Below, piece after piece: positions 46,427 to 55,079 of a stretch of 64,000 bases of DNA. Source of the stretch: Chthoniobacter sp. (GTDB lineage Bacteria > Verrucomicrobiota > Verrucomicrobiia > Chthoniobacterales > Chthoniobacteraceae). How positions within the stretch are numbered: the first letter of the stretch is position 1; each line of letters starts with the position of its first letter. The position numbers and the translations under genes were made by a program. A model generated the notes under the pieces. That model searched no databases and was not told where the DNA came from. It saw only the letters and a program-made list of their open reading frames with translations. Location: assembly GCA_021414005.1 (NCBI GenBank), contig JAIOPH010000019.1, positions 372,001 to 436,000 of the forward strand. Direction: 5' to 3'.

Positions 46427-47275
46427 TCAGTAGCCGCCGAAGTTCCGCATGTCCTCGAAGGGATCGACCTTGTAAACGCTGCGCGGTTTAATACGCGAAG
46501 TCGCCGATGGGCGGGCGTTCGGGTTCGGCGCGGACTGGGTGGGTGGAAGCGGGGTCAGCGGAACGCGTGGGATGAATACCGTGGGGCCGGCAGACGCCGG
46601 TGCGGCACTCCCGGCGCGTGCGGGCGCACCGCCCGCCTGCTCCATCGCCGAGGCGAGGTCGGCCGGGCCATTGTAGGCGACAAAGGTGTTGATCGGCACC
46701 GTCGCGAGCCGCCCGCCGCCTTCCAGTCGCGGATGCTGCTGGATGAAAAGCACCGGATCCCAGTAATTCGAAAAATCCCGCGCAAAAGCGCTCCGAGCCA
46801 TGCCGATGCGGAGGTTTTTGCGCATCTCAAAATGCAAGTGCGCGGCGTACATGCCGTGGTTATTCCCGATGGTGCCGATTTTCTGCCCGCGCACGACTTG
46901 GTCGCCCGTCGTGACGAGGATTTCGTTGAGGTGGCCGTAAAGGGAATCCACGTAGGCGACCTGCCCAGCCTCCAGGTAGGCGTGGCGGACGATGACCACA
47001 TTTCCCCAGCCGAGGCGGAAGTCGCGGGCGAAGACCACTACGCCGTGAGCGGTCGCGGTGACCGGCGCCCCGAGGTCGGTATCGCCACCGGCAGATCCAT
47101 TCCAATCGTCGCCGAGATGTCCGTTGGGCTGCATGCCGCGCGCGCGGTAGTAGCTCTGGCCGTCGGATCCGACCGGGCACTGGAAACCGTCCGCGAGCTT
47201 CACGGGAGCGGTGTCTTCGCCCCAGACCTGACTGGATGCGACAATGAGGAGGGCGAGGGAAGGGAGCCAACGCAT
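46427..47275 (-). CDS. M23-family peptidoglycan endopeptidase-like protein
   Basis: 282 residues, signal peptide 1-20 ('ASSQVWGED'). The LytM/peptidase M23 zinc site is present: 'NGHLGDDW' (first His and Asp) and 'HLHFE' (last His pair), with 'GLYGHLN'-like 'SLYGHLNEI' between them. It would cut peptide cross-links in peptidoglycan in the periplasm, or act as an activator if inactive. The C-terminal 70 residues are Pro/Ala-rich and lack a known domain. It is 43 bp after the uppP gene on the same strand, so both may be cell-wall genes in one transcript. The gene converges with the regulator. Confidence 0.92.
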   Translation of the reverse strand: MRWLPSLALLIVASSQVWGEDTAPVKLADGFQCPVGSDGQSYYRARGMQPNGHLGDDWNGSAGGDTDLGAPVTATAHGVVVFARDFRLGWGNVVIVRHAYLEAGQVAYVDSLYGHLNEILVTTGDQVVRGQKIGTIGNNHGMYAAHLHFEMRKNLRIGMARSAFARDFSNYWDPVLFIQQHPRLEGGGRLATVPINTFVAYNGPADLASAMEQAGGAPARAGSAAPASAGPTVFIPRVPLTPLPPTQSAPNPNARPSATSRIKPRSVYKVDPFEDMRNFGGY

Positions 47276-47318
47276 GGGAGGGGAACTCTACGGGCGAGTT
47301 TTTGTGGATGGCAAACCC

Positions 47319-48137
47319 TCAATGCGCCCCGCTTTGGTGGACGAAGAGGAGAAGGCCGACTCCGAAGGCGATGCGATAAATGCCAAACCCGGTGAAGGTG
47401 TGACTCTGCAAATAACCGAGCAGCCATTTCACCGCGAGCACCGAAGCCACGGCGGCGACCACCGTGGCCACGAGGAGCGGCTGCCACAGGATGACCTCGT
47501 GGTGCTTGAGCGCATCAAACATCGTCTTCGCGCCCGCCGCGCAGAGCGTGGGCACGCCGAGGAGAAAGGAAAACTCCGTGGCCGGGCCGCGTCCCAGCCC
47601 GAGGAGCAGGGCGAAAAGGATGGTGCTACCCGAGCGCGACGCCCCCGGAAAAGCCACGGCCACAAGCTGCGCCAGGCCAAAGGCCACCGCCAGCGTCCAA
47701 GTGATCTCGGTGGCCTCGGCACGCCCTTTCACCCAAAACTCCGCGACCACAAAAAGCACGCCGCCGATGAGCAGCGCCAGCGCGATGGGCGTGACGGTGT
47801 GAGGCAGCGCGAGGCCCAGCTTTTTCATCGTGAATGCACCGACGCCCGTGATGCCGAACGCCAGCAGCAGCTTGAGAAAGTAGTCGCGGCAGGCCGGCTC
47901 CTGCCAGCGCTTGAGCGTCGCGAGTCGCGCGGAGAAAAGCGGAAGCGCGGCGAGCATCGCACCGCATTGGATGACGGCGTTGAAAACCTCCGAGCCGAAA
48001 AACGTGCGGTCGATGGGCTGGCCGTCGATGGTCAAAAACTGCTCCGCCAAGAGCAGGTGTCCCGTGGAGGAAATGGGGATGAATTCCGTGATGCCTTCAA
48101 TGAGTCCGAGGATTACTGCGATGAGCCAGTGCGTCAT
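47319..48137 (-). CDS. uppP: Undecaprenyl-diphosphatase
   Basis: Integral-membrane phosphatase that recycles undecaprenyl pyrophosphate for cell-wall and polysaccharide synthesis (BacA/UppP family; extra copies give bacitracin resistance). 272 residues from the ATG at 48137 (a TTG four codons earlier is possible). Signatures: 'EGITEFIPISSTGHL' (Glu-rich active-site loop) near residue 14 and 'PGASRSGSTI' near 160. About eight hydrophobic helices follow. It is 43 bp upstream of the M23 peptidase gene and 73 bp after the P-II gene, all on the minus strand. Confidence 0.97.
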   Translation of the reverse strand: MTHWLIAVILGLIEGITEFIPISSTGHLLLAEQFLTIDGQPIDRTFFGSEVFNAVIQCGAMLAALPLFSARLATLKRWQEPACRDYFLKLLLAFGITGVGAFTMKKLGLALPHTVTPIALALLIGGVLFVVAEFWVKGRAEATEITWTLAVAFGLAQLVAVAFPGASRSGSTILFALLLGLGRGPATEFSFLLGVPTLCAAGAKTMFDALKHHEVILWQPLLVATVVAAVASVLAVKWLLGYLQSHTFTGFGIYRIAFGVGLLLFVHQSGAH

Positions 48138-48210
48138 AAGATAGGCCAACGGGTAGAGCTAGAATGCTGCCGCAGAGAGCGGCCGCACACGATACCTGAC
48201 GTTCGTCCGC

Positions 48211-49298
<1,088 letters not shown>

Positions 49299-49313
49299 CG
49301 CGGCCCATTTTAC

Positions 49314-50231
49314 ATGTCCCAAACCACGCCCGAGATCACCATTCGCTGCGGTTTCGAGTTCACCTACGAGGCCGTTGAGCAAACGCCCATGATCCTTGTT
49401 GTCGAGCCGCGCCTCGACTCGTCACAGAAGCTCCTGGGCGAAGAGTTCGGCGTCTCCCCAACGCTCACCATCGGAGAATATAAGGACGTGCATGGCAACA
49501 TCGTCCGCCGCTTCGCACTGCCCGCCGGCAGCACGACCGTGCGTCATGATGCGCTGGTCGCCGTTTCGGTGCAGCCGGAGAATTTCGGTGCAGTGGACGA
49601 GCCGGTGCCGCTCGCGGAACTGCCTCCGGAATTGCTGCGCTACATTCTCCCGAGCCGATACTGCGACTCGGACAGGTTGATGGACTTCGCCTTTGAAAAA
49701 TTCGGCCAGGTGCCGCAGGGCCTCCAGCGCGTCCAAGCCATCTGCGACTGGTTGCATCACCACATCGAATATCGCTATGGAGCTGGCAGCCCGTTTACTT
49801 CCGCAAGCGAAGTCATCGCGCAGGGCTTCGGCGTCTGCCGCGACTTCGCGCACACCGCCGTCGCGCTCTCGCGCTGCTTCAATATTCCCACGCGCTACGC
49901 CACCGGCTACCTGCCCGACGTGGCCTTTCGGGACAATGGCTCCCCCATGGATTTCCACGCCTATTTCCAAGTCTATGTCGGCCACCGCTGGCAGACCTTC
50001 GATGCGCGCTTCAACGTGTCCCGCCTCGGCCGCATCGATATCGCCTGCGGCCTCGATGCCGTGGATGGCGCTTTCTCCACGCTCTTCGGTGCGGCGCGGC
50101 TCGCGTGGTTTCGCGTGTGGGCTTATCAGATCGACCCGGCGGAAGTTCGCCTCGGGGATCCCATCGACCTCAGCAAACGTCTCTGCGGCACTCCGCAGCT
50201 CCGTTTTCCCCCGGGCGGAGAAAACCGGTAA
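49314..50231 (+). CDS. Transglutaminase-like cysteine protease family protein
   Basis: 305 residues, no signal peptide. Bacterial transglutaminase-like fold with a triad visible as C175 ('GFGVCRDFAH'), H215 ('MDFHAYFQVYV') and D230 ('TFDARF'). The N-terminal 100 residues form the beta domain common in this group ('FTYEAVEQTPMILVVEPR'). Members are often proteases or amidases acting on peptides, and some lie next to amidotransferases, as here: it begins 15 bp after the C26 gene, suggesting a shared transcript. A convergent TerC gene ends three bases after its stop. Confidence 0.92.
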   Translation: MSQTTPEITIRCGFEFTYEAVEQTPMILVVEPRLDSSQKLLGEEFGVSPTLTIGEYKDVHGNIVRRFALPAGSTTVRHDALVAVSVQPENFGAVDEPVPLAELPPELLRYILPSRYCDSDRLMDFAFEKFGQVPQGLQRVQAICDWLHHHIEYRYGAGSPFTSASEVIAQGFGVCRDFAHTAVALSRCFNIPTRYATGYLPDVAFRDNGSPMDFHAYFQVYVGHRWQTFDARFNVSRLGRIDIACGLDAVDGAFSTLFGAARLAWFRVWAYQIDPAEVRLGDPIDLSKRLCGTPQLRFPPGGENR

Positions 50232-50234
50232 AGC

Positions 50235-50987
50235 CTAGTACTGCGAGCGCAGGTCCACCGGCTTGGCCCGCCTGCCGCGCATCTTGATGTTCAGCATTTC
50301 CACGGCGAAGGAGAACGCCATGGCGAAGTAGATGTAGCCCTTTTCCACATGCTGCCCGCAGCCGTCTGCCACCAGCACCACGCCGACGAGCAGGAGGAAA
50401 GAGAGCGCGAGCATCTTGATCGTGGGATGGCGGTGCACGAAGGCACTGATCGCACCGCTGGCCGCGAGCATGACCCCCATGGCGAGCACGACGGCGGCAA
50501 TCATCACCTCGATGTGCTGCGCGAGGCCGACGGCGGTGATCACCGAATCGAGCGAAAAGACGATGTCGATGATCACGATTTGCGCGATGACGCTGGCGAG
50601 GGTCGCGCCTGCTTTGCCGCCCGCGGCGTGATCCTCGCCCTCGAGGCTGCCGTGGATTTCGTGGACGCTTTTCCATAGAAGGAAAAGGCCGCCGCCGAGC
50701 ATGACGAGATCTTTGCCGGAAACGGGGTGCCCAAAGACGCTGAAAAGTTCGCCGGTCAGTTTCGTGAGCCAGAAAATGGAGCACAGCAGCAGGATGCGCG
50801 TGACGAGGGCGATCATCAGCCCGAGCGAGCGGGCGCGACCTTGCTGCTCGGCGGGGAGCTTCCCGGAGAGGATCGAGATGAAGATGATGTTGTCGATGCC
50901 GAGGACGATCTCCAGCACCGTGAGCGTGCAGAGGCTGATCCAGAAATCCGGTTTCGTGAGCAGTTCGAGGAGCGTGACAGCGAGCAT
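50235..50987 (-). CDS. TerC-family integral membrane protein
   Basis: 250 residues from the ATG at 50987. Frame sequence further upstream belongs to the opposite-strand gene, so the short start is right. About seven transmembrane helices, with 'VLEIVLGIDNIIFISIL' and 'VIIDIVFSLDSVITAVG' being the paired TerC motifs with conserved acidic residues. The family is tied to metal-ion export (manganese) and tellurite resistance. The C-terminus 'MRGRRAKPVDLRSQY' is cytoplasmic and basic. It diverges from a Tat-exported gene 113 bp away. Regulation by a manganese riboswitch was looked for and not seen. Confidence 0.95.
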   Translation of the reverse strand: MLAVTLLELLTKPDFWISLCTLTVLEIVLGIDNIIFISILSGKLPAEQQGRARSLGLMIALVTRILLLCSIFWLTKLTGELFSVFGHPVSGKDLVMLGGGLFLLWKSVHEIHGSLEGEDHAAGGKAGATLASVIAQIVIIDIVFSLDSVITAVGLAQHIEVMIAAVVLAMGVMLAASGAISAFVHRHPTIKMLALSFLLLVGVVLVADGCGQHVEKGYIYFAMAFSFAVEMLNIKMRGRRAKPVDLRSQY

Positions 50988-51100
50988 GGCGGGTGAGGAA
51001 ATGGGGTGAGCGGGCCGGAGGCAAGGGGGAAAGGTCGAAGCGGCGGTTCCCTGGCAGTTTTTCTTCTTCCTTTCGCCCTCGGTCTGCATCCTCTCCGCCC

Positions 51101-51940
51101 ATGCTTCCCCGACGCCACTTTCTTCGCACTCTCGCCGCCGCCGTCGCTTCGCCGCTAGGCGCGCTGCGCGCGGAACCCTCGTCGGACGTGCGGGTCGTGG
51201 TGGAGCGCGGGGCGTGGGGCAGCGCGCCGCCGGTGGACATTGCCAAGGTCGCCGCAGGGACGGCGGCGGAACTGTGGCGCTGGTGTCCGCATACGCGGAT
51301 GGATGGCATTCGCATCTACCACCGCAAAGACTGGCCGCAGACGGATTTCGGGCGCGGGCCGGATGGGCGGATCGCCATCGGTCTCGCGGCGGAGAACCCG
51401 CGCTGGTCGCAGTTTGCGTTTCAATTTGCGCACGAGTTTTGCCACGCGCTGGCGCAGCACAGCGAGACGGGCATGCGCGGCTGGCACGAGCCCCGCCACG
51501 CCAACCTCTGGCTGGAGGAATGTCTCTGCGAAACGGCCTCGCTCTTTGCCCTGCGCTGTCTCGCGGAGACCTGGCGCGCGCGACCGCCGTACCGGAATTG
51601 GCGCAGCTTCGCACCCGCGCACGCCAGCTATGCCGCCGAACGGCTCGCCGAGCCGCAGCATCAGCTTCCCGCCGGGCAGAGCTTTCGCGAGTGGTTCGTG
51701 CAAAACGAAAACGCCCTGCGCACCAATGCCGCCCTGCGCGAGAAGAATGTGATCGTGGCGCGGCAGTTCCTTCCGCTCTTTGAAGCAGCGCCGGAAAACT
51801 GGGAGGCGGTCACCTTTCTCAATCACGGTCCGCGCGTGAAAGCGAAGCTGCTCGCCGCGAAATTCGCCGACTGGCAGGCGGCGGCTCCGCCCGTCCACCG
51901 AGCGTTCATCGCGCGGCTCGGGGGGGTGTTCGGGGTGTGA
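51101..51940 (+). CDS. Putative Tat-exported HExxH metallopeptidase-like protein
   Basis: 279 residues from the ATG at 51101. The N-terminus 'MLPRRHFLRTLAAAVASPLGALRA' is a twin-arginine-like signal (RRHFLR). The body has a zincin motif H111-E-F-C-H115 ('FAHEFCHALAQH') and a downstream 'LWLEECLCETASLFALR', in which a Glu could be the third zinc ligand. I do not recognise a named family; the HExxH and conserved aromatic residues suggest a periplasmic metallopeptidase. Export by Tat would fit a protein folding with its metal in the cytoplasm. It converges with panB; the gap to the panB stop is 15 bp. Confidence 0.8.
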   Translation: MLPRRHFLRTLAAAVASPLGALRAEPSSDVRVVVERGAWGSAPPVDIAKVAAGTAAELWRWCPHTRMDGIRIYHRKDWPQTDFGRGPDGRIAIGLAAENPRWSQFAFQFAHEFCHALAQHSETGMRGWHEPRHANLWLEECLCETASLFALRCLAETWRARPPYRNWRSFAPAHASYAAERLAEPQHQLPAGQSFREWFVQNENALRTNAALREKNVIVARQFLPLFEAAPENWEAVTFLNHGPRVKAKLLAAKFADWQAAAPPVHRAFIARLGGVFGV

Positions 51941-51955
51941 AAGCGATGCGATCGC

Positions 51956-52717
51956 TCAGCCGTCCGCGCGTTTCGTCTCTTCGATAAAGGCGGCGGCGGC
52001 GCCGCGAATCGAGCCGGCGATCTGCGCGTGCTGGCGTGCGAACTTTGGCGTGAACCACGGGAAGAGGCCGATGAGATCGTGCGTGACGAGCACCTGGCCA
52101 TCGCACGCGGTGCCGGAGCCGATGCCGATGGTCGGGATGGCCAGCGCGGCGGTGAGACGCGCGGCGGTGTCCGCCTGCACCAGTTCGAGCACCACGGCGA
52201 AAGCGCCCGCATTTTCCACGGCGTGGGCGTCGGCAAGGAGCGCTTCGGCGGCGGCGGGCGTCCGGCCCTTGATCTTGTACCCGCCTTCCTCGCGGACGCT
52301 CTGCGGCAGCATCCCGAGGTGGGCCATCACCGGGATGCCGTCTGCGACGATGGCCGCGATGCGCGCGGCGTGGGTCGCGCCGCCTTCGAGTTTCACCGCG
52401 TGCGCCCCGGCGGCGATGAGCCGGCGCGCGTTGGCGACGGCCTGCTCCGGCGTCTCGTAGCTGGCGAAAGGCAGATCGGCGACGATGAGCGCGCGCTGCA
52501 CGCCGCGGGCGACGGCGGCGGTGTGGTGGAGCATGTGCTCCATGGTCACGAGCGTGGTGTCGGGAAAGCCGAGGACGACCATGCCGAGCGAGTCGCCGAC
52601 GAGCAGGATGTCGATCCCGCTTTCATCGAGCAGCCGAGCCGTCGGGTAGTCGTAGGCCGTGAGGACGGCGAGCTTTTCCCTCCGGCGTTTGGCGGCGGTA
52701 ATTTCGATGAGGGTCAT
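51956..52717 (-). CDS. panB: 3-methyl-2-oxobutanoate hydroxymethyltransferase
   Basis: First enzyme of pantothenate synthesis: transfers a hydroxymethyl from methylene-tetrahydrofolate to 2-oxoisovalerate, giving ketopantoate. 253 residues, slightly shorter than usual (about 263). Signatures: 'LTAYDYPTARLLDESGID', 'LLVGDSLGMVVLG' (Mg-binding Asp), 'KLEGG' and 'PVMAHLGMLPQ', then 'ELVQADTAARLT' and 'IPTIGIGSGTACDGQVLV'. It lies 34 bp after folK, which makes the folate precursor its reaction uses; dapB and dapA lie further upstream in the same run. No panC in the window. Confidence 0.97.
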   Translation of the reverse strand: MTLIEITAAKRRREKLAVLTAYDYPTARLLDESGIDILLVGDSLGMVVLGFPDTTLVTMEHMLHHTAAVARGVQRALIVADLPFASYETPEQAVANARRLIAAGAHAVKLEGGATHAARIAAIVADGIPVMAHLGMLPQSVREEGGYKIKGRTPAAAEALLADAHAVENAGAFAVVLELVQADTAARLTAALAIPTIGIGSGTACDGQVLVTHDLIGLFPWFTPKFARQHAQIAGSIRGAAAAFIEETKRADG

Positions 52718-52751
52718 TGAACGACGGGAAAAGTTTTCGCGGCAAATACGG

Positions 52752-53252
52752 CTAGAAAGTTTCGGCGAAGAACTCCACCCGCGCGGGATCGTCGAGCCGC
52801 GCGAGCAGTTCGACGATGGTGTGATGCTGGCCGGGGAGCACGAGATCGGGGCGAATGTCCGCGAGGGGCACGAGAACGAAACGGCGGAGGTGCAGGCGCG
52901 GATGCGGGATCACGACCTCGTCGTTGCTGAGCACGAGATTTCCCGCGTAGAGAATGTCGAGGTCGAGGGTGCGCGGAGCGTTGCGCGGGCGTTTCGAGGG
53001 GCGGCCAAACTCCGCCTCGATGCGCTGCATGCCGTCCAGTAGCGTGATGACCTGGCCGTCGAATTCGACTTCGAGGACAGCGTTGAGATACGCACCCGCA
53101 TTCGGCCCGGAGCCGACGGGCTCGGTTTCATAAACGTGCGAGCCGAGCACCGGAGCAGTCACGCCGGGCATCGCCACGACGCGCTCGCGGGCGAGGCGGA
53201 GTTGCGCAAGGCGGTCGCCGAGATTCGAGCCGAAAGCGAGGCCGGCGCGCAT
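52752..53252 (-). CDS. folK: 2-amino-4-hydroxy-6-hydroxymethyldihydropteridine diphosphokinase
   Basis: HPPK, a folate-synthesis enzyme that pyrophosphorylates 6-hydroxymethyl-7,8-dihydropterin using ATP. 166 residues from the ATG at 53252, giving the family start 'RAGLAFGSNLGDRLAQL'. The family signature 'RPSKRPRNAPRTLDLDIL' contains the two Asp that bind magnesium, and 'IPHPRLHLRRFVLVPL' follows. A short heptanucleotide repeat lies directly upstream. Frame sequence before this ATG would only add repeat-encoded residues (FRLSPFAF...), so the shorter start is preferred. It lies between dapB and panB on the same strand. Confidence 0.96.
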   Translation of the reverse strand: MRAGLAFGSNLGDRLAQLRLARERVVAMPGVTAPVLGSHVYETEPVGSGPNAGAYLNAVLEVEFDGQVITLLDGMQRIEAEFGRPSKRPRNAPRTLDLDILYAGNLVLSNDEVVIPHPRLHLRRFVLVPLADIRPDLVLPGQHHTIVELLARLDDPARVEFFAETF

Positions 53253-53256
53253 GGCT

Positions 53257-53289
53257 AAAAGGCGAAAGGCGAAGGGCGAAAGGCGAAAG
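53257..53289. repeat. Heptanucleotide direct repeat next to the folK start
   Basis: Four tandem AAAGGCG-type units (one with a G for A), starting five bases upstream of the folK ATG. It sits where a ribosome binding site would be. Repeat-number change would alter spacing or the N-terminal frame. Confidence 0.6.
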
Positions 53290-53343
53290 TGCAGATGCCG
53301 TCGCGGCACCCCGAGGCGGCGAAATACGCGGCCATTTTCGCCT

Positions 53344-54084
53344 TCATTTCAGCCCCAGCACGTCCTGCATGTCGTAGAGCCCGGCGGGTTGCGCGTGGGC
53401 CCAAAGCGCGGCGCGGAGGGCGCCGCGGGCAAAGGTCTCGCGGCTGGAGGCCTTGTGCGTCAGCTCCACGCGCTCGCCTTTCGCAGCGTAGATCACAGTG
53501 TGATCGCCCACCACATCGCCTCCGCGCACCGCGTGCATGCCGATCTCCGTGTCCGTGCGCTCGCCCACGATGCCGTGCCGCCCGTGCCGCACGTCGTCGT
53601 TGTATTGCAGCTTCCGCACTTCCGCCAATATCTCCGCCAGCCTTTTGGCCGTGCCGCTCGGCGCGTCCTTTTTCAGCCGGTGGTGCATTTCCACCACCTC
53701 GAGATCGAAGCCGGAGCCGAGGATTTCCGTCGCTTTCCGCGTCAGCCAGAAAAGCGTGTTCACACCGATGCTGTAGTTCGGCGCAAAGACCAGTGGGATC
53801 TGCGCGGACGAGTGCCGGATCGCCGCGGCCTGCGCATCGGTGTGACCGGTCGTGCCGATGACCAGCGTCTTTCCCGCCTCCACACAGCGCGCGAGCACGG
53901 GCTCCACGGTGTTGTGATGCGAGAAGTCGATAACCGCATCGCACTGCGCCAGCGCGGCGGCGAAGTCATCGCCCACATCGATCTGGCCAGTCACGTTGAG
54001 CGTGGCATCGCCTTGCGCGCACGCGATGAGCATCTGGCCCATGCGGCCGCGGGCACCATTGATGAGGAGTCGGAGCGCGGACAT
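53344..54084 (-). CDS. dapB: 4-hydroxy-tetrahydrodipicolinate reductase
   Basis: Second dedicated step of lysine and diaminopimelate synthesis: NAD(P)H-dependent reduction of the DapA product. 246 residues from the ATG at 54084, chosen because 'MSALRLLINGARGRMG' starts the GxxGxxG nucleotide-binding fold; frame sequence upstream overlaps dapA. 'VIGTTGHT' and the signature 'EMHHRLKKDAPSGTA' with the catalytic His and Lys are intact. It follows dapA with 4 bp between stop and start, so both are surely co-transcribed. The diaminopimelate produced serves Gram-negative-type peptidoglycan. Confidence 0.97.
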   Translation of the reverse strand: MSALRLLINGARGRMGQMLIACAQGDATLNVTGQIDVGDDFAAALAQCDAVIDFSHHNTVEPVLARCVEAGKTLVIGTTGHTDAQAAAIRHSSAQIPLVFAPNYSIGVNTLFWLTRKATEILGSGFDLEVVEMHHRLKKDAPSGTAKRLAEILAEVRKLQYNDDVRHGRHGIVGERTDTEIGMHAVRGGDVVGDHTVIYAAKGERVELTHKASSRETFARGALRAALWAHAQPAGLYDMQDVLGLK

Positions 54085-54088
54085 ACGA

Positions 54089-54964
54089 TTAGATGAGCTT
54101 GAGCTGGCGGAGGGTGGTGGTGAGTTTCGCCGCGCGGGACGGGGCCATTTCGCAAAGCGGCAGGCGCACGTCGGCGAGCATGCGCCCTTGCGCGGCAAGC
54201 GCGAATTTGATCGGCACCGGGTTGGGCTCGATGAAGAGGTCCTTAAAGAGCGGGTAGAGTTTGAAATGCAGTTCGCGCGCCTTCGCGTAGTCGCCCTTGA
54301 GCGCAGCCTTGACCAGCGCCACGACTTCCGCCGGCACGATGTTCGTCGCCACGCTGATCACGCCGACCGCGCCCGCCGCCATGAAGGGCAGCGTCAGCGA
54401 ATCGTCGCCCGACAAAACCGTGAATGCCTCCGGCACCACGGCGCGCAGCGCGCTCACGCGCTCCACCGTTCCGCCGGCCTCTTTCATCGCCACGATATTC
54501 GGAAACTCCTTGGCCAGCCGCGCCGTCACTTCCACGCCGATCTCGATTCCGCAGCGTCCGGGGATCGAGTAAAGGATGAGCGGCAGCTTCGTGGCCCGCG
54601 CGATCTTGGCGAAGTGGTGATACAGCCCCTCCTGCGACGGCTTGTTGTAATACGGCGCGATGAGCAGCGCCCCGTCGCAGCCCAGTTTCTCCGCCTCCAT
54701 CGTCATCGACACCGCCTCGCTGGTGGAATTCGAGCCGGTGCCACCGATGACCTGGCAGCGCCCGCGCGCAAATTTCACGCCCAGCTCGATCACCCGCCGG
54801 TGCTCAGCATCGCTCAGCGTCGGCGATTCGCCCGTCGTGCCCACGGGAATGATGCCGGTGATGCCGGCTTCGATCTGCTTCTCGATGAGCGCCGCAAAGG
54901 CGTCCTCATCGACCAGATCGTTTTTGAACGGAGTGACTAAAGCGGTGAAAGTGCCGGCAAACAT
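54089..54964 (-). CDS. dapA: 4-hydroxy-tetrahydrodipicolinate synthase
   Basis: Condenses pyruvate with aspartate semialdehyde, the first step toward diaminopimelate and lysine. 291 residues, the normal length. (beta/alpha)8 barrel with 'GTTGESPTLS' (Thr44-Thr45 proton relay), Tyr132 in 'LYSIPGR' and the Schiff-base Lys161 in 'AMKEAGG'. Arg137 in the substrate-binding 'PGRCG' is present. It is the first gene of the dapA-dapB-folK-panB run; the 115 bp up to the divergent lutB gene should hold its promoter, but I could not pick out convincing -10 or -35 boxes. Confidence 0.98.
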   Translation of the reverse strand: MFAGTFTALVTPFKNDLVDEDAFAALIEKQIEAGITGIIPVGTTGESPTLSDAEHRRVIELGVKFARGRCQVIGGTGSNSTSEAVSMTMEAEKLGCDGALLIAPYYNKPSQEGLYHHFAKIARATKLPLILYSIPGRCGIEIGVEVTARLAKEFPNIVAMKEAGGTVERVSALRAVVPEAFTVLSGDDSLTLPFMAAGAVGVISVATNIVPAEVVALVKAALKGDYAKARELHFKLYPLFKDLFIEPNPVPIKFALAAQGRMLADVRLPLCEMAPSRAAKLTTTLRQLKLI

Positions 54965-55079
54965 AGGGCGCGCTTTCTACGGCGGACCGTGCGCTTTGGA
55001 CAGAAAAACCGTGCCGGGCCGACCGATGACCCAGCGCCGTGATTGCCAGCTGCGGGGGCGGCAGGTAGGCTGCGCGCCG

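Noticed and set aside
50993..51100. In-frame extension of the Tat-exported protein to 50993
   Set aside because: The extension is Arg/Ser-rich, and the internal ATG at 51101 places the RRHFLR motif correctly at the N-terminus.
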